A model generated the notes under the pieces. It was not told the DNA's origin, did no database searches, and was given only the letters and a program-made list of their open reading frames with translations. 20,182 bases of DNA, from the NCBI GenBank assembly GCA_003539495.1, contig DPPB01000032.1:331-20512 (forward strand), given 5' to 3'. Numbering within the stretch: position 1 is the first letter of the stretch; every line of letters begins with the position of its first letter. This document shows, in pieces, positions 6,291 through 13,433 of the stretch. Made by a program: the position numbers and the translations under genes. Source of the DNA: Oscillibacter sp. Its GTDB lineage: Bacteria; Bacillota; Clostridia; Oscillospirales; Oscillospiraceae.

Positions 6291-7418
6291 GTCAAACGCG
6301 GTTTTAAGGTGTTCAATGCCGACGGTGCAGGCGATACGGAAGTGTCCTGCGCCGCTTACGCCGAAGGGCGTGCCGGGACTGACCAGGATATGCGCCCTCT
6401 CTAACAGGGCCTTGCAGAACTGCTTTTCATCCAATCCGGTTTTCTCGATGCCGGGGAAGAGATAGAAGGTACCCTTAGGGCGGACGAGGCTGAGGTAGGG
6501 GATTTTTTCGATCCGGTCAGCGGCGTAAAAGATCCGGTCGCGGTATTCGGAAATATACTTTTCCCGGATCGACCTGCGCATGGAAAGCGCCTGGATGGCC
6601 GCACGCTGAGAAACAGAGGGTGCGGTGTAAACCAGCGAGCCGTTGATGCGATTCATCACCGCAAGCAGCTCCGGCTCGGCGATGATGACGCCGACACGCC
6701 AGCCTGTCATGAGGTAGTTCTTGGAAAAGCTGTTAAGGGTAATGGTGCGCTGGGCCATACCGGGCAGGGTGCGGATAGGGCAGAAGTCCCCCTCATACAG
6801 GTAGGTGGTATAGATCTCATCGGCGGCAACCAGCAGGTCATACTCCTGCGCAATGCGGGCCAGCATGGACAGGGTATCCCTGTCATAGCTCATGCCGGTG
6901 GGATTGGTGGGGTTATTGAAGATAATGGCCTTGGTGCGCGGCGTGATGGCGGCGCGCAGCCGGGCTTCATCGATGGCGTAATTCTCCTCGGCATAGGTGG
7001 GCACATCCACGCACACGCCGCCGGCCAGCTCGATCTGGGAGCGGTATACGGCGAAATAGGGGGAAAAGACGATCACCTCGTCGCCGGGGTCAAGAATGGC
7101 AAGCATGGTGAGCGCCATACCCAGGCAGCTGGATGTACTCACAAGTACATGGTCGCCGGAAAGGGGCTGGCCGAAATCCTCCTCCCAGGCCCGGCAAACC
7201 GCAGAGATAAGCTCAGGATCGCCCTTGGGGTCGCCATAGTGTGTGTGGCCCAGTCCGGCATCGCGGAATGCGGCGGAGATAATGGCCTCATCGGTGGTGA
7301 AGTCGGTGTCGCCGATGCTTAGGTCAATAATATCCTTGTACTTGGACAGGGCCTCGGTATCAAGGGATAAGCCCGTGCCGCCCATCTGAAAACGCCGGGC
7401 AATGTAGTTACGCTTCAT
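6267..7418 (-). CDS. PLP-dependent aminotransferase, class I/II (fold type I)
   Basis: The 383-residue enzyme transfers an amino group between an amino acid and a 2-oxoacid in the cytoplasm. Landmarks are the NNPTNPTG motif at 168-175, AADEIY at 198-203, the PLP lysine K233 in NSFSKN, a GWRVG block at 239-243, and GHFRIACT near the C-terminus with the carboxylate-binding arginine. Length is normal for the AspC/PatA-like subgroup. Its ATG lies inside the end of the racemase-like gene (11-bp overlap), so the two are translationally coupled. The stop codon lies in a terminator hairpin (6257-6290). The amino donor is not predictable; the partner gene suggests that 2-oxoacids are linked to hydroxyacids here. 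Confidence 0.93.
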   Translation of the reverse strand: MKRNYIARRFQMGGTGLSLDTEALSKYKDIIDLSIGDTDFTTDEAIISAAFRDAGLGHTHYGDPKGDPELISAVCRAWEEDFGQPLSGDHVLVSTSSCLGMALTMLAILDPGDEVIVFSPYFAVYRSQIELAGGVCVDVPTYAEENYAIDEARLRAAITPRTKAIIFNNPTNPTGMSYDRDTLSMLARIAQEYDLLVAADEIYTTYLYEGDFCPIRTLPGMAQRTITLNSFSKNYLMTGWRVGVIIAEPELLAVMNRINGSLVYTAPSVSQRAAIQALSMRRSIREKYISEYRDRIFYAADRIEKIPYLSLVRPKGTFYLFPGIEKTGLDEKQFCKALLERAHILVSPGTPFGVSGAGHFRIACTVGIEHLKTAFDRMEKLLF

Positions 7419-8703
7419 TGGCAGATGCCTCCTTAACGATGTGTGGGATCACAGTGGCCCCATTGGGGATCACATAGACGGTTTTTCCCGGAAGCCGGGC
7501 TGCCTCAAGCAGCGCCTCTACATCGGAGAAGGCCCGGATCCCCATGGGCTCCACCGCCTTGGGATCAATGCTGGAATAGAGCAGGATATTATAGCGCTGT
7601 GCCTGCTCGCAGTTGAGGAAGAAAACATAGCCGGCCACTGTGAAATGCTCGCGCAGGCGCTGCTCAATGGTGCCGGCAAGGAGGTCCTTCGACCAGCCGA
7701 AGTATTCGGCAGGCCCGCCGCCCTCCCGGGCCTCGATCACAAGGATCAGCGTGCCTCCCGGCTTCAGAGCCGATTCGACATTATCAATGGCCTTGGTGCC
7801 CTGGTAGAGAGAAATGTCCTTGGGAAAGCCGCCGCAGCTTGTAATGACAACATCCGCCTTCTGGGGCACATCCACCTGGTAAATGCGGTTGACCGTCCGG
7901 CAGGCCTGCTCCCAGGAGGTGAGATAATGGCCGGAAAAAATGGCGGCCAAGCGCATCTGGGTGTTCATGACAAGATTGACCATAAACAGGTTTTTCACCA
8001 GGCCGGCGGCTTCGCACATATCCTCGTGCAGGGGATTGCCCTGTAAAATACCGTTGCCCACGGCCGGGTTGGAGCGCAGGGCTGCGGCATCCAGGGAAAA
8101 GGCGTGGTTGTGAAAGATGGTCTCCCGGCTGCTGATGCCGGGCAGGATGCTCTTGCGGCCGCCGCCGAAGCCGGCCATCACATGATGCGTTGCCGCGCCG
8201 AGGCAGATGACCATGTCCGCCAGGGCCGCAGTGCGATTGATGGAGACCGGCGTGCCGTGGGGCGTTGTGCCAAGATAGACGAGATCATCGGAATCGCAGT
8301 TGTGGTTTTCCACAGTGATCCGGTCGTAAACGGCGTCCGTCACCAGGGTGCGCAGCTCTGCCTCATCGCCGCCGGTATGCGTGCCGTTGGCAATGACGAT
8401 GGTGATGTCACCCTCACGCACGCCGCAGCGCTGGGTGAGATAGTCCACCAGATGCGGCACCACCAGATCCTGCCGCATCCAGAAGCGCGACATATCGCTG
8501 ACCACCAGTGCAACGGTGCTGCCCGGGGTGACCCGCCGACACAGGGGTGCGCTGTCGATGGGCACATCCAGGGAGGCCCACAGCTCCCTGCGTATGTCGG
8601 AAATCGGCTCCACCACATTGCCGTGCAGCTCTCCGATGATATTTTTCTCCTCCAGCGGGAACTCCACCGTGCCGCTGCCGTATGCAAATCGATAGGTTTT
8701 CAT
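7408..8703 (-). CDS. LarA-family (nickel-pincer) 2-hydroxyacid racemase homologue
   Basis: The 431-residue protein matches the length of lactate racemase LarA. Catalytic positions known from LarA are present at almost the same numbers: D70 and R73 in SDMSR, H109 in ANGTHT, H174 in ATHHVMAGFGGGRK, and K184, the lysine that holds the nickel pincer nucleotide. The family racemises or epimerises 2-hydroxyacids by hydride transfer; the substrate varies between members and is not determined here. The cofactor genes larB, larC and larE are not in the window. I chose the ATG at 8703, preceded by AGGTGGAG; the frame stays open to 8895 but that extension lies across the promoter and is not protein-like. 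It overlaps the aminotransferase gene by 11 bp. Confidence 0.88.
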   Translation of the reverse strand: MKTYRFAYGSGTVEFPLEEKNIIGELHGNVVEPISDIRRELWASLDVPIDSAPLCRRVTPGSTVALVVSDMSRFWMRQDLVVPHLVDYLTQRCGVREGDITIVIANGTHTGGDEAELRTLVTDAVYDRITVENHNCDSDDLVYLGTTPHGTPVSINRTAALADMVICLGAATHHVMAGFGGGRKSILPGISSRETIFHNHAFSLDAAALRSNPAVGNGILQGNPLHEDMCEAAGLVKNLFMVNLVMNTQMRLAAIFSGHYLTSWEQACRTVNRIYQVDVPQKADVVITSCGGFPKDISLYQGTKAIDNVESALKPGGTLILVIEAREGGGPAEYFGWSKDLLAGTIEQRLREHFTVAGYVFFLNCEQAQRYNILLYSSIDPKAVEPMGIRAFSDVEALLEAARLPGKTVYVIPNGATVIPHIVKEASANEA

Positions 8704-8740
8704 TTGCTCCACCTGCATATCCTGTAAAAATAATAGTAAG

Positions 8741-8769
8741 AGTATACGGCAAAGAAGAAAAAGATGCAA
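8741..8769 (-). promoter_or_regulatory. Promoter of the racemase-aminotransferase operon
   Basis: On minus, TTGCAT (8764-8769), a 17-bp spacer and TATACT (8741-8746) lie about 38 bp upstream of the chosen start codon. This placement supports the shorter start. Confidence 0.65.
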
Positions 8770-8892
8770 CAGACAACATTCATAAAATTGAGAAAAAATT
8801 GACAAATTAAAATGACGCAGCGCAAGAGAAGCATTGCGTATATATGGAGCCGGGTCGAGGGGGTCTGCTACCCTCTCTGCTTCGACAAAAAT

Positions 8893-8920
8893 CACCCGGC
8901 CGCTGAAAAGCAGCCGGGTG
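8893..8920 (-). terminator. Second terminator-like hairpin after the regulator gene
   Basis: CACCCGGC pairs with GCCGGGTG (8 bp). On minus the stem is followed by ATTTTTG, so it could back up the hairpin at 8951-8976. It lies between the regulator gene and the promoter of the racemase gene. Confidence 0.6.
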
Positions 8921-8950
8921 AAACTGTCAAGAAAAACATTCGCCTATGGG

Positions 8951-8976
8951 AAAAGGACGCCGGGAGGCGTCCTTTT
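8951..8976. terminator. Terminator of the XRE regulator gene
   Basis: A perfect 10-bp stem (AAAAGGACGC with GCGTCCTTTT, loop CGGGAG) lies about 40 bp past the regulator stop codon. The T-tract is short, four bases on each strand. Confidence 0.7.
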
Positions 8977-9017
8977 CGGCCAAGACTATTGCATGCACAT
9001 ATAGCAGACAATGGATG

Positions 9018-9737
9018 CTACACCATGACAAACATATTGTAGTGCTTCATCAAGCGGATATCCTCCTTGGATATCATCAGCTCCTGGACCAGCGCCTTAT
9101 CGATGGGAAGCGGCGTTTTGCTGAGAAGACGCTTGGCGGCAGAGGGCATCAGCGGACGGCAGGAGATGCCATAGGTCAGCACCCACTTCCGGTCATCGTC
9201 CATGTAGGGCTGGGGGATGCCGATTTGGTATTTATCCATGGGCATATCGTTGTTCTCGAAAAGCATGGCGCTGAAGGCCTCATAGTGGGTCAAGGTGCCG
9301 CGGAAGGTGCTCTCGCAGATTTGGTAGCGGGCCAGATCCTTGACATTCATGTACATGAGTACCTCAGCCTGGCTGCTTCTCTCCGCAGGGAATATGTCGA
9401 TCACGGTGCATTGGGCGCGGTTGATCCGGCCATCGAAAAAGTACATATATAGTTGGGAGACATTCCGGAAAAAGGCGGGCACCTCTGCGTTGTACTCCTG
9501 GCCGATGTCCGGCGTGTTGCGGTGCAGCAGATCATAGATGCTGACCTTCAGGGCATTGGCAATGTCATAAAGCGTGGCAATATCCACGGATATCTGCCCA
9601 TTTTCATATTTGGAGATGGCAGAACGCGTTTTGTAGATAGCCTGGGCCAGCTCGTCCATTGACATGCCCCGGCTTTTGCGGGCGTAGCGGATACGGCTGC
9701 CGACTTCTCTTGTAATATTTGTCCTTTCAGTGTCCAT
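9018..9737 (-). CDS. XRE-family transcriptional regulator with a C-terminal sensor-like domain
   Basis: The 239-residue protein has an N-terminal helix-turn-helix (about 8-68): GSRIRYARKSRGMSMDELA, then TRSAISKYENGQ as the recognition helix region and LYDIANALKVSIYDLL. The remaining 165 residues contain aromatic and acidic stretches (YMYFFDGRINR, MPMDKYQIGIPQPYMDDDRK) that I do not recognise. It probably senses a small molecule. The ATG at 9737 has GAGG nine bases upstream; a TTG at 9758 without a ribosome site is in frame but less likely. It is divergent from the amidohydrolase operon and is expected to control that operon and itself through the inverted repeats at 9823-9840 and 9855-9872. 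Confidence 0.9.
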   Translation of the reverse strand: MDTERTNITREVGSRIRYARKSRGMSMDELAQAIYKTRSAISKYENGQISVDIATLYDIANALKVSIYDLLHRNTPDIGQEYNAEVPAFFRNVSQLYMYFFDGRINRAQCTVIDIFPAERSSQAEVLMYMNVKDLARYQICESTFRGTLTHYEAFSAMLFENNDMPMDKYQIGIPQPYMDDDRKWVLTYGISCRPLMPSAAKRLLSKTPLPIDKALVQELMISKEDIRLMKHYNMFVMV

Positions 9738-9789
9738 AAGCGATTTCCTCAAAATCAAATCGAGCTTATTTTTTCACCATTTTTTTCCA

Positions 9790-9818
9790 ATTATATCAAA
9801 ATACGCTAAATGTGTCAA
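9790..9818 (-). promoter_or_regulatory. Consensus promoter of the XRE regulator gene
   Basis: On minus, TTGACA (9813-9818), exactly 17 bp and TATAAT (9790-9795): a perfect vegetative promoter. An inverted repeat begins 5 bp upstream of the -35 box. Confidence 0.88.
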
Positions 9819-9822
9819 TAAA

Positions 9823-9840
9823 TGTTCCGGGCAGGAAACA
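9823..9840. promoter_or_regulatory. Candidate operator 1 (inverted repeat)
   Basis: TGTTCC-GGGCA-GGAAACA, a near-palindrome with the same half-site as 9855-9872. It lies just upstream of the regulator's own -35 box, in the divergent intergenic region. Confidence 0.55.
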
Positions 9841-9854
9841 AAAAGTGCACAAAT

Positions 9855-9872
9855 TGTTCCGCGTGGGGAACG
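9855..9872. promoter_or_regulatory. Candidate operator 2 (inverted repeat)
   Basis: TGTTCC-GCGTG-GGGAACGA contains the 5-bp arms GTTCC/GGAAC and lies about ten bases upstream of the -35 box of the amidohydrolase promoter. Its centre is about 32 bp, three helical turns, from operator 1. Confidence 0.55.
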
Positions 9873-9881
9873 AGAGGTAAA

Positions 9882-9910
9882 TTGCCACACGGCTCGCCTT
9901 CCGTTATAAT
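9882..9910 (+). promoter_or_regulatory. Promoter of the amidohydrolase-peptidase-symporter operon
   Basis: TTGCCA (9882-9887), 17 bp, TATAAT (9905-9910), about 80 bp before the start codon. Two GGAAC half-sites occur in the leader near 9920 and 9937. Confidence 0.8.
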
Positions 9911-9990
9911 GTCAATTAATGGAACCTTTATGTGTTTGGAACTGTGCAAAATCACAACAATATCATTTTGAAATTGGAGAGGTGTACAAA

Positions 9991-11637
9991 ATGAAGGGAA
10001 AAGCTGATGCATTGTTTTATGGCGGTAAGATTTACACGATGGAGGCGCCGGACGTCTGTAAGGAAGCGGTGGTGCTGAAGGACGGAAAATTTGCCTACGT
10101 GGGCACGAAGGAAGAGGCACTGGCGCAATTTGACTGTGAGAAGTGCATCGACCTGCAAGGCAAGACCGTACTGCCCGGCATGGGCGACTCTCACCTGCAC
10201 TTCTTTGCTTTCTGCCAGGCCTATACCACGGTGGATCTGGGCGGTGCCACCTCCCGCGCTGAGGCACTGCAGCTGCTGCGTGAACGTGCGGCGGAGACGC
10301 CCAAGGGTGAGTGGATCAAGGGCTCCAACTTCGACCAATCCAAGTGGAAGGATTGCGAGGACCAGCTGCCCACCCGTCTGGACCTGGATGAGGCCAGCAC
10401 CGATCATCCCATCGTTATCAAGCGCGTGTGCCTGCATACAGCGGTGGCCAACACTATGGCGCTGGAAAAGGCCAACATTACCAACGGCTATGTATTTGGC
10501 CCCGGGGGCATGGTGGAGCTGGATGCCGACGGCAACCCCAACGGCATCTTCCGTGAGCAGGCCTCCAAGATCTACGACAACCTGATCCCTGATCCGTTTC
10601 TGGTGCCTGCCACCCGTGAAAAGTGCATGAGGAAGGGCCTGGCGCTGGCCTCCAGCCTGGGCGTGACCATGATGCACACCTATGCCGCGGCAATATGGCA
10701 CTATGACGAGGACTTTGCGGACTATGTGGCCCGCAGCAGCCGCGGCGAGCTGCCGGTGCGTATGTTCGTGTGTCTGGACTATATGTTCGACCCGGAGCAC
10801 CTGACGGCCGAGCAGCGGAGCGATCCCTACCGCGCTGCGCGGATGGGCAGCTTCAAGAGCTTCTCTGACGGATCCCTGGGCTCCCGGTCTGCCAAGCTGT
10901 ACACCGACTATGTGGACGATCCCGGCAACACCGGTATTCTGGTCATCAGCCCTGAGGACCTGGCCAAGAGAATGTACGAGGCATACCGCCACGGCCTGCA
11001 GCCCGCCACCCACTGCATCGGCGACGAGGCGCTGGAGGTCACCCTGGATGCGGTGGAGTACTGCCTGCAGCAGGGGCTGAAGGATGGCATGACACCGGAG
11101 GAGCAGGCCAAGCGACTTCCCTTCCGTCTCATCCATGCCCAGATGGCCACGCCGGAGCTGATCGAGCGTATGAAGAAGCTGCCGCTGGTGCTGGACATCC
11201 AGCCCACATTCCTGATGACCGACCTGCACTGGATTGAGGGGCGCGTGGGCAAGGAGCGTGCCGCGCTGAGCTATCCCTGGAAGACGTATCTGGATGAGGG
11301 CTTAGTCATGGCCGGAGGCTCCGATGCGCCGGTGGAGAGCTTCAACCCATGGCTCGGCATCTACGCCGCCGTGACCCGCCAGGACATGGACGGCTATCCT
11401 GTGGGCGGCTATCATCCCGACGAGAAGATATCCGTGTATGACGCGGTGTGCATGTACAGCAAAAATGTGGCCTACGCCAACGGCAACCAGGATCTGATGG
11501 GCACCATCGAGGCTGGCAAGTTCGCCGACATGGTGGTCATTGACCGCGACATCTTCCACATCCCCGAAAATGACATCAAGGATATACAGGTGCTGAACAC
11601 CTACATGGCCGGCATCGAGAGATATCACCGCGATTGA
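9991..11637 (+). CDS. YtcJ-like amidohydrolase (amidohydrolase family 3)
   Basis: This 548-residue protein belongs to the metal-dependent amidohydrolase superfamily. GKTVLPGMGDSHLHF holds the first metal pair H68/H70; further landmarks are FSDGSLGSRSA, ATHCIGDEAL, LIHAQMATPEL and AGGSDAPVES, the last carrying the catalytic aspartate. The N- and C-terminal segments (ALFYGGKIYTME and IEAGKFADMVVID) form the family's small beta-sandwich. Substrates of this subgroup are poorly known; hydrolysis of an amide or formyl/acyl-amino compound is likely. GGAGAGG ends 8 bp before the ATG at 9991; the frame extends to 9919 but that part is leader. It starts a three-gene operon with an M20 peptidase and a symporter, which supports a role in releasing amino acids from conjugates. 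Confidence 0.9.
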   Translation: MKGKADALFYGGKIYTMEAPDVCKEAVVLKDGKFAYVGTKEEALAQFDCEKCIDLQGKTVLPGMGDSHLHFFAFCQAYTTVDLGGATSRAEALQLLRERAAETPKGEWIKGSNFDQSKWKDCEDQLPTRLDLDEASTDHPIVIKRVCLHTAVANTMALEKANITNGYVFGPGGMVELDADGNPNGIFREQASKIYDNLIPDPFLVPATREKCMRKGLALASSLGVTMMHTYAAAIWHYDEDFADYVARSSRGELPVRMFVCLDYMFDPEHLTAEQRSDPYRAARMGSFKSFSDGSLGSRSAKLYTDYVDDPGNTGILVISPEDLAKRMYEAYRHGLQPATHCIGDEALEVTLDAVEYCLQQGLKDGMTPEEQAKRLPFRLIHAQMATPELIERMKKLPLVLDIQPTFLMTDLHWIEGRVGKERAALSYPWKTYLDEGLVMAGGSDAPVESFNPWLGIYAAVTRQDMDGYPVGGYHPDEKISVYDAVCMYSKNVAYANGNQDLMGTIEAGKFADMVVIDRDIFHIPENDIKDIQVLNTYMAGIERYHRD

Positions 11638-11671
11638 TACGCGCGGGCACAACAAACAAAGGAGCTAAGTC

Positions 11672-13333
11672 ATGAAACTAAATTCTTTTGAATCGGTCAA
11701 GCAGCTGACGGAAAACATGGTCGCCATCCCCAGCATCAATAAGGAGCCGGGCGGCGAGAGCGCTGTGGCTCGTTATATGCAGGAGTTCTATATGTCCCTG
11801 CCCTACTTCCAGGCACACCCTGAGCAGGTCAAGTGCTTCCAGACCAAGAACGACTTTGTCGTGCGGCACAGTACGCTGGCCTATGTGAAGGGCACCAAGG
11901 GCAATTCTAACCGCACGGTCATCCTCATCGGCCACATCGATACCGTTGGGGTGGACGATTTCGGCACCATCCGTGAGTACGCCTTCCGCTGCGAGGAGCT
12001 GCCCGCCAAGCTGCGCGAGACCTTTGTGCTGCCTCAGGAGGTCATTGACGATATCGAGTCCGGCGAATATCTGTTCGGCCGCGGCGCCCTGGATATGAAG
12101 TCCGGCGTAGCCGGCCACATGTATCTAATTCAGTATTTCTCCGAGCATCCCGAGGAGCTGGACGGCAACCTGCTGGCCATCGGTGAGTGCGACGAGGAGG
12201 ACAACTCCAAGGGCATCATCACGGCCCTGGATCTGCTGGAGGAGCTGAAGGAGAAGGAGCATTTCGAGTATGTGGCGTGCATCAACGCCGACTACTCCAC
12301 CAACTACGCCCCCGGTGATGAGAACCGCTATATCTACTACGGCAGCATCGGCAAGCTGCTGCCCTGCTTCGCCGTGTTTGGCAAGGAGGCCCATGTGGGC
12401 CAGGCCTTCAGCGCGCTGGACCCCAACCTGGTGCTGGCCAATATCACGCGCAAGATGTCCCTGAACACTGACCTGTGCGACATCGCCCAGGGCGAGGTCG
12501 CCATTCCGCCCATCTCCCTGAAGGAGATGGATACCAAGGGCCCCTACACTGTGCAGACGGCGCTGACGGCCTTCGGCTACTACAACTTCTTCACCCACGG
12601 CTGGAGCCCTGCCGTCGTGCTGGAAAAGAGCAAGCAGATGGCCGTGGAGGCCTTTGACGAGACGGTGGAATATCTGAATACCCAATACAAGCGCTTCTGT
12701 GAGCTGAGCAAGGTGGAATTCCACCAGCTGCCCTGGAAGACCCGGGTCTACACCTGGAGCGAGTTTTATAACGAGCTGGCAGCGGCACATGGCGAGGCCT
12801 TCAAAAAGGCTATCCACGAGTTCACCGTGAAGCTGCACAAGGATGAACCCGAGCTGGACCTGCGCCTGTTCGGCCTGCGTGTGGTGCAGGAGGCCTGGAA
12901 GTGGTCTGAGGACAAGTCCCCCGCCGTGGTGGTGTTCTTCGGCTCCATCTTCAGTGCCCGTATCGAGATGACCGGCCGCACGGCCAAGGAAAAGGCCCTG
13001 CTGGATGCGGTGGAGAGCGCCATCGAGGTGGTGCGGCCCGAGGCCCAGCGCCAGATCAGGACCCGCATGTTCTACCCCTACATCTCCGACTCCAGCTTTA
13101 TGGCCGTGTGTGACGACACTCTGGCGATCCAGGCGCTGGAGACGAATATGCCCCAGTATGGCGTGAAATACACGCACCCGGTGGATAAGATCCGTCAGAT
13201 CGACGTCCCCGTTGTCAATATTGGTACCTTTGGTCGTGACGGACACATGCTTACCGAGCGCGTGGATATGCGGCAGACGTTTCAGAACGTTCCCAATATC
13301 ACCTATGAAACGGTGAAACGTCTGCTGAGCTGA
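11672..13333 (+). CDS. M20-family metallopeptidase, RocB-like
   Basis: The 553-residue protein has the M20 di-zinc signature: GHIDTV with H88 and D90, GRGALDMKSG with the bridging D141, and ECDEED at 172-177 with the catalytic glutamate. It is about 150 residues longer than ArgE/DapE-type enzymes and in length and layout resembles RocB of the Bacillus arginine-utilisation operon, whose biochemical role is not settled. It probably hydrolyses an N-acyl amino acid or small peptide in the cytoplasm. A GGAGC ribosome site lies 8 bp before the ATG; the gene follows the amidohydrolase by 34 bp. Confidence 0.9.
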   Translation: MKLNSFESVKQLTENMVAIPSINKEPGGESAVARYMQEFYMSLPYFQAHPEQVKCFQTKNDFVVRHSTLAYVKGTKGNSNRTVILIGHIDTVGVDDFGTIREYAFRCEELPAKLRETFVLPQEVIDDIESGEYLFGRGALDMKSGVAGHMYLIQYFSEHPEELDGNLLAIGECDEEDNSKGIITALDLLEELKEKEHFEYVACINADYSTNYAPGDENRYIYYGSIGKLLPCFAVFGKEAHVGQAFSALDPNLVLANITRKMSLNTDLCDIAQGEVAIPPISLKEMDTKGPYTVQTALTAFGYYNFFTHGWSPAVVLEKSKQMAVEAFDETVEYLNTQYKRFCELSKVEFHQLPWKTRVYTWSEFYNELAAAHGEAFKKAIHEFTVKLHKDEPELDLRLFGLRVVQEAWKWSEDKSPAVVVFFGSIFSARIEMTGRTAKEKALLDAVESAIEVVRPEAQRQIRTRMFYPYISDSSFMAVCDDTLAIQALETNMPQYGVKYTHPVDKIRQIDVPVVNIGTFGRDGHMLTERVDMRQTFQNVPNITYETVKRLLS

Positions 13334-13433
13334 GGCCCCTGCCCCAAGCGCACAAGCACAAAGCACACAAACGCACAACCACAAGCAAAACCGCAGAGAA
13401 AGTCACCTATTATGTATGGAAAAGGAGAAAAGT
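13334..13433 (+). other. C/A-rich, G/T-poor intercistronic spacer
   Basis: Between the M20 and symporter genes, about 13347-13392 is built of short CACAA/GCACAA-type units and is nearly free of T, so the RNA would be unstructured. No terminator or promoter is seen. The symporter ribosome site AAAGGAG at 13421-13426 ends the spacer. Confidence 0.5.

Noticed and set aside
8704..8895. Upstream extension of the racemase-like gene
   Set aside because: It crosses a good promoter, has no ribosome site, and the LarA family begins near the ATG at 8703.
9952..11229. Long antisense frame within the amidohydrolase gene; similar ones opposite the M20, symporter and SEDS genes
   Set aside because: Typical of GC-rich coding DNA; the sense proteins have full family motifs.
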